From Sphingomonas faeni (lineage in GTDB: Bacteria; Pseudomonadota; Alphaproteobacteria; Sphingomonadales; Sphingomonadaceae), in NCBI RefSeq assembly GCF_003053745.1, contig NZ_QAYE01000003.1, positions 124,001 to 188,000 on the forward strand: a stretch of DNA of 64,000 nucleotides, in the 5' to 3' direction. Numbering within the stretch: position 1 is the stretch's first letter; the number at the start of each line of letters is the position of its first letter. The notes under the pieces were generated by a model, which worked only from the letters and a program-made list of their open reading frames with translations, was not told the origin of the DNA and ran no database searches. Below, piece after piece: positions 36,675 through 45,411 of the stretch. The position numbers and the translations under genes are program-made.

Positions 36675-36998
36675 ATGACCACTTTCGACGACCGCGAACG
36701 CGCCAGCGAGGCGAATTTCGCGCGCGAGGAAGAGATGGCCTTCCGGATAACGGCGCGTCGCAATCGGCTGCTGGGTGGCTGGGCGGCGCATGAAATGCAG
36801 CTGACCCCTGAAGAGACGGACGCCTATGCCACCGCGCTCGTGCATGCCGACATGGAAGGCGGCGGCGACGACGATGTCGTGCGAAAACTGGTCGGCGACC
36901 TGACCGCGGCCGGTCTCGACCATGACGAGGCCACCGTCCGCCGCGCGCTGGCGCAACAGATGATCGAGGCGCGTCGCCAATTGCTGGAGTCGCATTGA
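36675..36998 (+). CDS. DUF1476 protein (F1-ATPase zeta subunit-like inhibitor)
   Basis: 107 residues. The start TTFDDRERASEANFAREEEM and the ARRNRLLGGWAAHEM block are the hallmark of DUF1476, the family of the zeta subunit that inhibits ATP hydrolysis by the F1FO enzyme in Paracoccus denitrificans and relatives. The N-terminal segment is the inhibitory part in that system. All helical, soluble. It is followed after one base by bolA and then grxD, a common alphaproteobacterial order. Whether it inhibits ATPase in this organism is inferred. Confidence 0.9.
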   Translation: MTTFDDRERASEANFAREEEMAFRITARRNRLLGGWAAHEMQLTPEETDAYATALVHADMEGGGDDDVVRKLVGDLTAAGLDHDEATVRRALAQQMIEARRQLLESH

Positions 36999-36999
36999 T

Positions 37000-37230
37000 A
37001 TGCCGATGGCTGCCAACGATATCGAAGCAATGATCAAGGACGCGATCCCCGATGCCCAGGTCGAGATCACCGATCTCGCGGGCGACGGCGATCATTATGC
37101 CGCCAAGGTCACCGCCGCCAGCTTTGCCGGGATGAGCCGGGTGAAGCAGCACCAGGCCGTCTATGCCGCGCTCGGCGGTCGGATGGGCGGCGTCCTGCAC
37201 GCACTACAGCTTACGACCGCAATCTCCTGA
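37000..37230 (+). CDS. bolA: BolA family protein
   Basis: 76 residues with the BolA fold: an acidic first helix (ANDIEAMIKDAIPDAQVEIT), DGDHYAAKVTAASFAGM and the signature SRVKQHQAVYAALGGRMGG with the cluster-ligand histidines. BolA proteins pair with monothiol glutaredoxins to hold a bridging [2Fe-2S] cluster; the partner is coded 11 bases downstream. ATG 37000 or 37006 could start it. Confidence 0.93.
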   Translation: MPMAANDIEAMIKDAIPDAQVEITDLAGDGDHYAAKVTAASFAGMSRVKQHQAVYAALGGRMGGVLHALQLTTAIS

Positions 37231-37241
37231 GGACCGAAGAC

Positions 37242-37565
37242 ATGACCGACGATTCCAACGCCCGCATCGACGCCCTGGTAAAAGCCAGCCCGGTAGTCCT
37301 GTTCATGAAGGGCAGCCCGCTGTTCCCGCAGTGCGGCTTTTCCAGCCGCGCGATCGCGATCCTCAACCATCTCGAGGTTGAGTTCGAGAGCGTCGACGTG
37401 TTGCAGGACCAGGGTATCCGCCAGGGTATCAAGAGCTATTCCGACTGGCCGACCATCCCGCAGCTTTACGTCGATGGCGAATTCGTCGGCGGCTCCGACA
37501 TCATGATGGAGATGTATGAGAGCGGCGAGCTGGCGCAGTTGTTCGAGACGCAGAAGGCCAACTGA
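37242..37565 (+). CDS. grxD: Monothiol glutaredoxin, Grx4 type
   Basis: 107 residues with the CGFS active site (Cys31 in LFPQCGFSSRAI) and downstream IKSYSDWPTIPQLYVDGEFV and GGSDIMMEMYESGEL, which bind glutathione. It binds and transfers [2Fe-2S] clusters together with BolA coded just upstream. CTGAGGA precedes the ATG. Confidence 0.97.
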   Translation: MTDDSNARIDALVKASPVVLFMKGSPLFPQCGFSSRAIAILNHLEVEFESVDVLQDQGIRQGIKSYSDWPTIPQLYVDGEFVGGSDIMMEMYESGELAQLFETQKAN

Positions 37566-37575
37566 TCGAGGCACC

Positions 37576-37624
37576 GGGTGGATGGATCGACGCGAGACCG
37601 GAAGGCAAAGCGGTCGATCCACCC
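37576..37624. terminator. Hairpin after grxD
   Basis: GGGTGGAT...ATCGAC pairs with GTCGATCCACCC at 37613-37624, with a four-base bulge and a ~22-base loop. No T-run follows, so intrinsic termination is uncertain. Confidence 0.4.
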
Positions 37625-37814
37625 TGTGAACGCGTTCGCGTTCGGTGACGGAATAGTATTTGCACGGCCTGTGCCAGAACCTGCCGTTCGCAGTTTTGGC
37701 GACGTTCGATAGTTAATCCAGGTTTGGCCCGGCGTCGGCCTGTAAGAGTTTCCGACAGCTTTCCGAGACTAACGAGGTCTTGCCATCGCCGCGTCGAGCC
37801 GCCATCTCGCATCC

Positions 37815-38672
37815 ATGGCTGAGCATCCGACCGGTATCCCGATCCAGCTCGAGCCGCTCGTCGTTCGCGTGCTCGCGCCCAACGCCTCTCCCTACACCTA
37901 TACGGGTACGCAGACGCACATCGTCGGCGCGACCGATCTTGCCGTGATCGATCCCGGCCCCGACGATCCCGCGCACATCGACGCATTGCTGCGCGCGATC
38001 GATGGCCGCCCGGTCGAGGCGATCGTCGTCACGCATAACCACCGCGATCACAGCCCCGCCACGCGTCCGCTCCAGTCGCTCACCGGCGCCCCGATCGTCG
38101 GCGCGGCGCCGTTCGACCTGACCGATCCGGGTACGCGCGCAGACGCGTCGTTCGACGCCGCCTACGCACCCGACCGCGTTCTTTCCGAGGGCGATACCGT
38201 CACCGGCGAAGGCTGGACGCTGGAGGCGATCGCGACGCCTGGCCACACCTCGAACCATCTCGCCTTCGCGCTCCCCGAGACGAAGGCGCTGTTTTCGGGC
38301 GATCACGTCATGGGCTGGTCGACGACGATCGTCTCGCCGCCCGACGGCAATATGACGGCGTACATGGCCAGCCTCGAAAAGCTGATGGGGCGCGACGACC
38401 GCATCTATTATCCTGGCCACGGCGAGGCGATCGACAAGCCGCAACGCCTCGTTCGCGGCATGCTCGGCCACCGCAAGCAACGCGAAGGGCAGATCCTCCG
38501 CCTGCTCCGCGAGGGCGCGCGGCCGATCCCGGCGATGGTCGAGCGCATGTATGTCGGTCTCGGCCCGCAACTCGTGCCCGCCGCTGCACGATCGGTGCTG
38601 GCACACCTGTACGACCTGCAAACCCGCGGACTGGTTATCGAGGAAGGCGAGACATGGCGAACGACAGCGTGA
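37815..38672 (+). CDS. MBL-fold metallo-hydrolase (LACTB2-like)
   Basis: 285 residues. Zinc ligands are in VVTHNHRDHSPA (HxHxDH), the following PGHTSNHLAFAL, SGDHVMGWSTT and YYPGHGEAI. The C-terminal winged-helix-like part (from ~215) and this motif spacing match the LACTB2/beta-lactamase-like hydrolase group, which includes endoribonucleases and thioesterases. Native substrate unknown. It overlaps the DUF4230 gene by 19 bases. Confidence 0.92.
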   Translation: MAEHPTGIPIQLEPLVVRVLAPNASPYTYTGTQTHIVGATDLAVIDPGPDDPAHIDALLRAIDGRPVEAIVVTHNHRDHSPATRPLQSLTGAPIVGAAPFDLTDPGTRADASFDAAYAPDRVLSEGDTVTGEGWTLEAIATPGHTSNHLAFALPETKALFSGDHVMGWSTTIVSPPDGNMTAYMASLEKLMGRDDRIYYPGHGEAIDKPQRLVRGMLGHRKQREGQILRLLREGARPIPAMVERMYVGLGPQLVPAAARSVLAHLYDLQTRGLVIEEGETWRTTA

Positions 38673-39379
38673 CCGAACCCGTACGCAAGAGCGGCGTGGC
38701 CCCGTTCCTGGCTAAGGCCGTCGGAATCGTCTTGATCCTCGTCCTCGCAGGGCTGCTCGTGCTTTGGGGGGTGCAGCGCTACGTCAGCGACCGGCTCACG
38801 CCCGACCCGACGACGATCGCCAGCGCGAGCCTTGAAGGACTGCGCGAGCAGAACCGCCTGTCGGCGTTCGCCGCGCGTTACGTCGCGGTCGTCACCTCGA
38901 AACAGTCGCAGCTCGGCTTTACCACCGAGAAGACGCTGATCATGCCCGGCATGGTCCGCTACGAAGTCGACATGGCCAAGCTGACCCAGTCCGATGTCGC
39001 GTGGGATGGCACTTCGAAGACGCTGTCCGTGCGCTTGCCGGCCGTCGAGGCCGATGGCCCGCAGGTCGATCTCAACGCGGTCCGTGAATATGGGTCGGGC
39101 GGCGTGCTGACCACGTTCACCGATGTCGAGAAGCGCCTCGACGCCGCCAACCGTCGCGCCGGCCAGATCGAATTGATCCGCCAGGCGCGCGAGCCCGCGA
39201 TGATCAAGCTCGCGCGCGACGCGACGCGTCGTGCGGTCGAACGCAGTTTCGCGATGCCGCTGCGGGCTGCCGGAATCGACGCGACCGTCGCAGTGCGCTT
39301 CGCCGACGAGCCGACCGCGAACGCGGAACGCTGGGATACCTCGCGCTCGCTGCAGGACGTGCTAGGGAATCGTCGCTAG
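38654..39379 (+). CDS. DUF4230 domain-containing membrane-anchored protein
   Basis: 241 residues. One N-terminal membrane span (about residues 19-42, AVGIVLILVLAGLLVLWGV) is followed by an extracytoplasmic DUF4230 domain: EQNRLSAFAARYVAVVTSKQ, LIMPGMVRYEVDMAKL, and the helical DAANRRAGQIELIRQAREPA. No enzymatic role is known for the family. It overlaps the MBL gene and lies 29 bases before nadA. Confidence 0.88.
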   Translation: MANDSVTEPVRKSGVAPFLAKAVGIVLILVLAGLLVLWGVQRYVSDRLTPDPTTIASASLEGLREQNRLSAFAARYVAVVTSKQSQLGFTTEKTLIMPGMVRYEVDMAKLTQSDVAWDGTSKTLSVRLPAVEADGPQVDLNAVREYGSGGVLTTFTDVEKRLDAANRRAGQIELIRQAREPAMIKLARDATRRAVERSFAMPLRAAGIDATVAVRFADEPTANAERWDTSRSLQDVLGNRR

Positions 39380-39408
39380 AAGACGGGCGCTAAACTCGGG
39401 ATACGACC

Positions 39409-40392
39409 ATGGAATTGAAGCAGAACTTCGCCGGCATCGACATACGCGCAGAGATCGAGCGCCTCCGCAAGGAGAAGAACGCCGTCATCCTCGCGCATTA
39501 TTATCAGAAGCCAGAGCTTCAGGATCTGGCGGATTTCGTCGGCGACAGTCTGGACCTGTCGCGCAAGGCCGCGGCCACCGATGCCGACGTGATCGCATTC
39601 TGCGGCGTGCGGTTCATGGCCGAGACCGCCAAGATCCTGTCGCCCGACAAGATCGTCGTGCTCCCCGACATGGATGCCGGCTGCAGCCTCGAGGACAGCT
39701 GCCCGCCCGAGCAGTTCGCCGCCTTCCGCGCGAAGCACCCCGATCACATCGCGCTGACCTACATCAACTGCTCGACCGAGGTGAAGGCGCTCTCCGACAT
39801 CATCGTCACCTCGTCGTCGGCGGACACGATCCTGGCGCAGATCCCGCCCGAGCAGAAGATCATCTTCGGCCCCGACCGCAATCTCGGCGGGTATCTCGCG
39901 CGGAAGACCGGCCGCGACATGCTGCTGTGGCCGGGCGTGTGCATCGTCCACGAGGCGTTCAGCGAAACCGAGCTGATGAAGCTCAAGGCGCAGCACCCCG
40001 GTGCGCCCGTGGTGGCGCACCCCGAATGCCCGCCGATCATTCTCGATCATGCTGACTATGTCGGCTCGACGCGCGGGATCCTCGATTATGCGCTCGCGAT
40101 GCCCGGCGACACGCTGATCGTCGCGACCGAGCCGCACATCATCCACCAGATGGAAAAGGCGCTCCCGAACAAGCGCTTCATCGGTGCGCCCGGCGCGGAC
40201 GGCAACTGCAACTGCAACATCTGCCCGTACATGGCGCTCAACACGCTCGAAAAGCTGTACGTCGCGCTACGCGATCTCTCGCCGCGGATCGAGATCGAGG
40301 AGGGGCTTCGGCTCCAGGCGAAGAAAAGCCTCGACCGCATGCTGTCGATGGCATCGAATACCGTCGGGAAGGGTGATCTCGGGCCGAAGTGA
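39409..40392 (+). CDS. nadA: Quinolinate synthase A
   Basis: 327 residues. Condenses iminoaspartate with dihydroxyacetone phosphate to quinolinate using a [4Fe-4S] cluster. The cluster ligands are expected to be Cys121 (YINCSTEV), Cys207 (AHPECPPI) and one of the group NCNCNICPYM (Cys267/269/272). The N-terminal VILAHYYQKPELQDLADFVG is diagnostic. nadB is absent from the window; nadC follows 405 bases later after an antisense small gene. Confidence 0.97.
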   Translation: MELKQNFAGIDIRAEIERLRKEKNAVILAHYYQKPELQDLADFVGDSLDLSRKAAATDADVIAFCGVRFMAETAKILSPDKIVVLPDMDAGCSLEDSCPPEQFAAFRAKHPDHIALTYINCSTEVKALSDIIVTSSSADTILAQIPPEQKIIFGPDRNLGGYLARKTGRDMLLWPGVCIVHEAFSETELMKLKAQHPGAPVVAHPECPPIILDHADYVGSTRGILDYALAMPGDTLIVATEPHIIHQMEKALPNKRFIGAPGADGNCNCNICPYMALNTLEKLYVALRDLSPRIEIEEGLRLQAKKSLDRMLSMASNTVGKGDLGPK

Positions 40393-40477
40393 CGGCCCGT
40401 TTCAATTGGCCGCCGTTCGGGCTGGATTATTCCAACCCGGCGCGGTCACATCAGGAATAGTTCAGATCAGGGCGCGC

Positions 40478-40630
40478 TCAGAGTGCCGGGACGTCGGCAC
40501 CGCTCAACTGGGCGAGCGCCTGGTCGATATGGATGGCGGCAAGCGGCAGCTGCAGCGTATCGGCCAGCGTAAGAGCTTCGTCCAGCAGGGCATGCAGGCG
40601 TGCGGTATCGGCCATCGTGGTGGTGGGCAT
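40478..40630 (-). CDS. 50-residue small helical protein between nadA and nadC
   Basis: Reads MPTTTMADTARLHALLDEAL then TLADTLQLPLAAIHIDQALA and QLSGADVPAL: two amphipathic helices, acidic, no cysteine, no membrane segment. GAGGATA lies seven bases upstream of the ATG. A second start at Met6 is possible. It is on the strand opposite to its neighbours, and a GGAAC-N16-GGTT motif upstream suggests stress control. A different minus frame over this span (to 40727) lacks a ribosome site. Family not recognised. Confidence 0.72.
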   Translation of the reverse strand: MPTTTMADTARLHALLDEALTLADTLQLPLAAIHIDQALAQLSGADVPAL

Positions 40631-40656
40631 AAGAATATCCTCGGTAGTGATCGGCA

Positions 40657-40681
40657 AACCCTCGAAGTATCGAATGGTTCC
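40657..40681 (-). promoter_or_regulatory. EcfG-like promoter motif (GGAAC-N16-GGTT) before the 50-aa gene
   Basis: On the minus strand GGAAC is at 40681-40677 and GGTT at 40660-40657, with a 16-base spacer. The implied leader is about 20 bases and contains the ribosome site. Same -10 variant as upstream of nepR. Confidence 0.5.
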
Positions 40682-40796
40682 TATACCGGAAAAATAATTC
40701 GATGAGTCGAATGAACCGTGAAGTCACTGTTCCGACCGTCTATTTTTTGGCACCGCGCGCCGAGCATCTTTTCGACGAACAATCCGGAGACGACAG

Positions 40797-41648
40797 GTGA
40801 AGACAGCATTGCCCGAGTCGTTCGATATCGACGCCTTCGTCGCGGCAACGCTGACCGAGGATCTCGGCACTATCGGCGACATAACCTCGGCCGCTGTGAT
40901 TCCCGCCGACGCACGGTTCACCGGCGTCATGGGCAGCCGCGATCCGATCGTCGTCGCTGGCCTCGATCTCGCCGAAGCCTTCTTCCGCGCGCTGGACCCG
41001 GGCGTGCGGATCGAACGCCTCGTCCACGACGGGCAGCAGGTGGCCGCCGGCACCGAACTCATGCGGCTCGAAGGGGCAGGGCGCGCGATGCTGACGGCGG
41101 AGCGGTCCGCGCTCAACACCGTCCAGCATCTGTCGGGCATCGCCACGATGACGCGCGCGTATGTCGACGCGATCGAGGGCACCGGCGCGATCCTGCTCGA
41201 CACGCGCAAGACGATCCCCGGCCTGCGCGTGCTGGAGAAATACGCGACCCGGATGGGCGGCGCGCAGAACCACCGCATGGGTCTGTGGGATGCCGCGATG
41301 ATCAAGGACAATCATGTCGCGGTTGCCGGTGGCGTCGCCGAGGCGGTTCGTCGCGCAAAGGCCGCGGGAATCGCGCAGATCATCGTCGAGGTCGACCACA
41401 TCGACCAGATCGAGCCGGCGCTGGAGGCGGGCGCGACGCATCTGCTGCTCGACAATATGCCGCCAGCGATGTTGCGCGACGCGGTGGCGCTCGTCGCCGG
41501 TCGTGTCCCCACCGAGGCATCGGGCGGCGTCAATCTCGACACCATCCGCGCGATTGCTGAATCTGGTGTGACCTATGTGTCGGTCGGCCGCTTGACGCAG
41601 TCGGCGCCCGCAGCAGATATAGGGCTGGACTTCGCGACCGTCGAATAG
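40797..41648 (+). CDS. nadC: Nicotinate-nucleotide pyrophosphorylase (carboxylating)
   Basis: 283 residues from a GTG start behind GGAGA. Converts quinolinate and PRPP to nicotinate mononucleotide. Key blocks are ERSALNTVQHLSGIATMTR, LLDTRKTIPGLRVLEKYATR and GLWDAAMIKDNHVAVAGG; the C-terminal SGGVNLDTIRAIAESGVTYV forms the phosphate site. It acts directly after nadA in NAD synthesis. Confidence 0.97.
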   Translation: MKTALPESFDIDAFVAATLTEDLGTIGDITSAAVIPADARFTGVMGSRDPIVVAGLDLAEAFFRALDPGVRIERLVHDGQQVAAGTELMRLEGAGRAMLTAERSALNTVQHLSGIATMTRAYVDAIEGTGAILLDTRKTIPGLRVLEKYATRMGGAQNHRMGLWDAAMIKDNHVAVAGGVAEAVRRAKAAGIAQIIVEVDHIDQIEPALEAGATHLLLDNMPPAMLRDAVALVAGRVPTEASGGVNLDTIRAIAESGVTYVSVGRLTQSAPAADIGLDFATVE

Positions 41649-41700
41649 CTCCGCCAGATCCGGCGCGGGCCTTCGGCTGGCCAGGTCAGGGAGTAGGACC

Positions 41701-42159
41701 ATGATCAGGCCGGTTGCCATCGTTCGCTACGAGCGCCTCTATTGGGCAGCGTTCATACTGGATACGGTCGTCGCGGCGATGACCTGGACGCAGCGCGAGG
41801 CGATCGTCACCGCCTATCCGGTACTCGCCAAGGCGACGTGGATATTGCCGACGTTCCAGGCCATCGGGATCGCGGTGACGGTGCTGCTCTGGTACTTCAC
41901 CGCGCGCGCGCCGAGCGTCGTCGCGAAATGGGTGGTCGTGATCCTCGCGGCTTTGTCGACCTGGGCCGCCGTTCAGGCGCTTGCGACGCTCGCGACGGGT
42001 AGTGCGATCGTCGGCACGGCATCGATCCTCTCGCTCATCGCAGAAGCACTCTACGTCGCCGCCGCCGTCCACCTCTTCCGGCCCGGCAGCAAAGCCTGGT
42101 TCGGTGAGGACGACGACGCCGATTTCGACACGGATACCGACAGAGGGAACGTCGCATGA
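41701..42159 (+). CDS. Conserved-looking four-span membrane protein
   Basis: 152 residues with four hydrophobic helices (about 12-27, 45-66, 74-93 and 98-123) and an acidic C-terminus (EDDDADFDTDTDRGN). A basic, aromatic N-terminus (RPVAIVRYERLYWAAFILD) leads into the first helix. No catalytic motif is seen. Its stop overlaps the start of the ribonuclease gene, so the two are probably co-translated. Confidence 0.75.
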   Translation: MIRPVAIVRYERLYWAAFILDTVVAAMTWTQREAIVTAYPVLAKATWILPTFQAIGIAVTVLLWYFTARAPSVVAKWVVVILAALSTWAAVQALATLATGSAIVGTASILSLIAEALYVAAAVHLFRPGSKAWFGEDDDADFDTDTDRGNVA

Positions 42160-42869
42160 TCTCCAGGCTGACCCTTGCCGCCGTGGTGATCGCGTTGCCG
42201 AGCGTCGTGCAGGCGCAGGCTTATCAATGCTCGACCCCCGCGTCGGTCGAGCGCGTCCGCCCGGACCTGCCGTCGGAGAGCCAGCCGAAGCGCGATATCC
42301 CGATCGGCAGCTACACGCTCGCGATCACTTGGGCGCCGCAATATTGCCGTGAGAATGGCGATCGCACCGGATCGACCTTCCAGTGCGGGGCGGGCAACCG
42401 GTTCGGCTTTACGCTGCACGGTCTGTGGCCGGACGGGGTCGGCAAGGACTGGCCACAATATTGTCATGACGCCGAGTTCGTCCCGCCGCCGGTGATCCGC
42501 GCGCATCTCTGCACGACGCCGTCCGCGCAGTTGCTCCAGCACGAATGGGCCAAGCACGGCACCTGTATGCCCGGCTATCGTCCGGCCAAGTATTTCAACC
42601 AGTCCGCCGGGCTGTACGGCAAGCTTCGGTATCCGGACATGGACGCGTTGTCGCGAGCACCGCTGACGGCGGGCCGGTTCGCTGCGGCGATGGCGGGGGC
42701 GAATCCCGGCCTGAAGCCCGACATGATGCGCGTCACCGCGACGAAGCAGGGCTGGCTCGACGAGGTCTGGATCTGCCTGGACCGCCGCTTCCGCTACCGC
42801 CGCTGCCCCGTGCATCAGGGCGGACTGAACCCGAGCGCACCGCTTCAGATCTGGCGCGGTAGCCGATAG
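42156..42869 (+). CDS. Ribonuclease T2 family protein
   Basis: 237 residues with a signal peptide (MISRLTLAAVVIALPSVVQA). Both catalytic segments are present: CAS I FTLHGLWPDG and CAS II HEWAKHGTCMPG, each giving a histidine. Several cysteines (CREN, CGAG, CHDA, CTTPS, CLDRR, CPVH) suggest disulfides. It is expected to be a periplasmic, base-nonspecific RNase producing 2',3'-cyclic phosphates. Overlaps the upstream membrane protein gene by four bases. Confidence 0.95.
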   Translation: MISRLTLAAVVIALPSVVQAQAYQCSTPASVERVRPDLPSESQPKRDIPIGSYTLAITWAPQYCRENGDRTGSTFQCGAGNRFGFTLHGLWPDGVGKDWPQYCHDAEFVPPPVIRAHLCTTPSAQLLQHEWAKHGTCMPGYRPAKYFNQSAGLYGKLRYPDMDALSRAPLTAGRFAAAMAGANPGLKPDMMRVTATKQGWLDEVWICLDRRFRYRRCPVHQGGLNPSAPLQIWRGSR

Positions 42870-42915
42870 GCGGTAGGTGGTCGCTAAATCAGCATGGTAC
42901 GGGGCCCCACGCCAC

Positions 42916-43072
42916 ATTCCGTTCGTGCTGAGTAGAGACCGAGTAGCTCCGCAAGGAGCGTATCGAGGGCGCGTATCGAAGCATGGGTTACCCGCGCCAA
43001 CCTGTCCTTCGATACGCCGTCTCGATACGCTCCGTTGGAGCTACTCGACGACTACTCGGGACGAACGGAAAT
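42916..43072. repeat. Long imperfect inverted repeat, copy 1
   Basis: ATTCCGTTCGTGCTGAGTAG at the left mirrors CTACTCGGGACGAACGGAAT at the right, and GAGTAGCTCC..GGAGCGTATCGA mirrors TCGATACGCTCC..GGAGCTACTC. The centre includes TTCGATACGCC. A relative with the same order of motifs is at 50612-50749. No coding sequence inside. Confidence 0.8.
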
Positions 43073-43086
43073 GAGGAGCGATGCCC

Positions 43087-43284
43087 CTACCGCCGGTCCC
43101 TCAACCAAACCAGTACCGCCGCCAGCACGCCGACCCCAGTCCCAACCAGAAACCCAGGCGTCGCCTCCCCGATCGCAAAGCCGACCCCCGCACCGCCCAG
43201 CATCCCCAGCGCGACGAGGAACCCGCCCGCAGCGCTCGGGTCCTTGTGGGGGGGGAGGGTGTCGCGGGAAGTCGGATCGGCCAT
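43087..43284 (-). CDS. Small two-span membrane protein (AtpZ/AtpI-like in layout)
   Basis: 65 residues from ATG 43284 (GCAGGAC seven bases ahead). A polar N-terminus (ADPTSRDTLPPHKDPSAA) is followed by two helices, GGFLVALGMLGGAGVGFAIG and GFLVGTGVGVLAAVLVWLRD. The glycine-rich two-helix hairpin resembles AtpI/AtpZ-type small proteins, but no atp genes are close, so the resemblance may be only structural. A longer start at 43290 or 43326 is less likely. Confidence 0.65.
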   Translation of the reverse strand: MADPTSRDTLPPHKDPSAAGGFLVALGMLGGAGVGFAIGEATPGFLVGTGVGVLAAVLVWLRDRR

Positions 43285-43416
43285 CGCCATGTCCTGCCAC
43301 GCGCAGCCATGGGATGCCAGCCACACGGCACACCTGTTCCGCCCCCCGGACGAAACGTGGCGGAAATACGGCGTTAGATACTGTTCCGCAACGACAAGCC
43401 CGGCTAGGAGCCGGAC

Positions 43417-45411
43417 ATGGTGTTCCGCGTCGGGCGAGCCGGGCCGGCCGCCGTCTTTTTCGTTCTGACGACAGCGGGTGCGCTACCTTGCGCGGGCATA
43501 CGTGCCGCAGGAGCACAAACCCCGTCTGTGCCGACGCAAACGCAAGCAACGCCAACCGCCGACCCACCGATGTCGCTCGACCCCAATTCGCCGCTCGCGC
43601 CGTTGCCAGACATCGGCGTCGCCTGGCCCGATCTCGCCACGTCGCCAATGGACCCGGCCGCCACGGTCGCTGCGGTCGATGCCAATGCGGAGAGCCGCTA
43701 CGCCTGGCGGATCGACGGCATCGACGGGATCAACGACGCGTTGCTCCGCCAACGGTTCGCGCAGCTATCGACGCTCGACGCGAACGATCATCAGGCCGCC
43801 AACGCCGCGCAACTCGATCGTCGCGCACGCGAAGATGCCGATTTGCTCAACAGCCTGCTCCGCGCGGAAGGCTATTACGACGCCAACGTCGTCACGCGCG
43901 TCGAGCCGGGTGCGAAACCAATGGTCGTGCTCTCGGCCACCCCCGGCACGCTCTACAAGTTCAAGGGCGTGACGATCGACGGCATCGCCGCGGCAGGTGA
44001 CAAGGCGCCGGGCCTGACGACTGCGTTCGGCGTGAAGCCCGAGGACCCGGTCAATTCCGATGCGATCGTCGCGGGGCAAGCCAAGCTGACGACGCAGATC
44101 GGCCGCGAGGGCTTCCCGTTCGCCAAGGTCGGCGATCCGGCGATCGTCGTCGACCATGCCACGCGCACAGCAACGCTCGACCTGTCCGTTCAACCCGGCG
44201 GCGCGCGCAAGTTCGGACAGGTCGTCGCGCTGCCCGGCAACCGCGTATTCGGCGCGGACCATGTCGCGGAAATCGCACGCTTCTCGCCCGGCGACCTTTA
44301 CGACGCGACAAAGCTCGACGACCTCCGCCGCGCGCTGATCCAGACCAGTCTCGTCTCCGCGGTCGATCTCAAACCGGTCCAAGGTGCCACCCCCGACACC
44401 GTCGACATCGCCGTGAGGCTCGATCGCGCGCCGCCGCATACCGTCGCGGGCGAACTCGGCTACGGTACTGGCGAAGGCGCGCGCGCGGAACTCAGTTGGA
44501 CGCATCGCAACCTGTTCCCGCCCGAAGGCGCGCTGACGTTGCGCGGCGTGCTGGGAACGCAGGAACAGCTCGGCTCGGTCGTCTTCCGTCGCAACAATTT
44601 CAAGGCACGAGACCGGGTGCTGACGCTCCAGGCGTCGGCCGCGCATACCAACCGCGACGCGTACGACGCGAAGACCTATTCGCTCGCCGGCACGCTGGAG
44701 CGCCAGACCAACATCTTCTTCCAGAAGACCTGGACATGGTCCGTGGGCGCCGAACTGCTCGCGTCGGACGAGCAGGACGTGATCCTCTCGACGGGCGCAC
44801 CACGGCGCCGCACCTTCTTCATCGGCGCGCTGCCGACCAGCCTCAACTACGACGGCTCGGACGATCTGCTCAACCCAACGAGGGGCTTCCGCCTCGGCGG
44901 CCGGGTCAGCCCCGAAGTCTCGTTGCAGGGCTCGGTGTTCGGCTATGCGCGCACGCAGTTCGACGGCAGCGTGTACCAACCGTTCGGCGATCGGGTGGTG
45001 CTCGCCGCGCGCACCCGGCTCGGTACCATCGTCGGCGCGCCGCGTGACCAAGTCGCGCCGTCACGCCGCTTCTACGCCGGCGGCGGCGCGTCGGTGCGCG
45101 GTTACGGCTATCAGTCGATCGGCCCGCGCGATCCCAACAACGACCCGATCGGCGGCCGCAGCCTGACCGAATTCTCGATCGAGGCACGCGTCCGCGTCCT
45201 CGGCAGTTTCGGGATCGTGCCGTTCCTCGACGCGGGCAATATCTACACCTCGCCGCTGCCGAAATTCACCGGGCTGCAATACGGCACCGGCATCGGCGTG
45301 CGCTATTATTCGAACTTCGGCCCGATCCGCCTCGACGTCGGGACCCCGATCAACCCGCAGCCCGGCGACAGCCGCATCGCCGTCTACGTCTCGCTGGGGC
45401 AGGCATTTTGA
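43417..45411 (+). CDS. tamA: TamA, outer membrane BamA-family translocase subunit
   Basis: 664 residues. After a signal peptide (VFFVLTTAGALPCAGIRAAGAQ) come POTRA domains (about residues 85-340; for example AEGYYDANVVTRVEPGAKPM and GREGFPFAKVGDPAIVVDHA). The C-terminal half is the Omp85 barrel with the loop-6 motif VRGYGYQSIGP and a terminal aromatic residue (SLGQAF). With TamB it forms the translocation and assembly module that inserts some outer membrane proteins or moves lipids. Its stop overlaps the tamB start. Confidence 0.95.
   Translation: MVFRVGRAGPAAVFFVLTTAGALPCAGIRAAGAQTPSVPTQTQATPTADPPMSLDPNSPLAPLPDIGVAWPDLATSPMDPAATVAAVDANAESRYAWRIDGIDGINDALLRQRFAQLSTLDANDHQAANAAQLDRRAREDADLLNSLLRAEGYYDANVVTRVEPGAKPMVVLSATPGTLYKFKGVTIDGIAAAGDKAPGLTTAFGVKPEDPVNSDAIVAGQAKLTTQIGREGFPFAKVGDPAIVVDHATRTATLDLSVQPGGARKFGQVVALPGNRVFGADHVAEIARFSPGDLYDATKLDDLRRALIQTSLVSAVDLKPVQGATPDTVDIAVRLDRAPPHTVAGELGYGTGEGARAELSWTHRNLFPPEGALTLRGVLGTQEQLGSVVFRRNNFKARDRVLTLQASAAHTNRDAYDAKTYSLAGTLERQTNIFFQKTWTWSVGAELLASDEQDVILSTGAPRRRTFFIGALPTSLNYDGSDDLLNPTRGFRLGGRVSPEVSLQGSVFGYARTQFDGSVYQPFGDRVVLAARTRLGTIVGAPRDQVAPSRRFYAGGGASVRGYGYQSIGPRDPNNDPIGGRSLTEFSIEARVRVLGSFGIVPFLDAGNIYTSPLPKFTGLQYGTGIGVRYYSNFGPIRLDVGTPINPQPGDSRIAVYVSLGQAF

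Noticed and set aside
40467-40727. 86-codon minus-strand frame between nadA and nadC
   Set aside because: Composition rich in Arg, His and Tyr, no ribosome site; the overlapping 50-codon frame is better supported.
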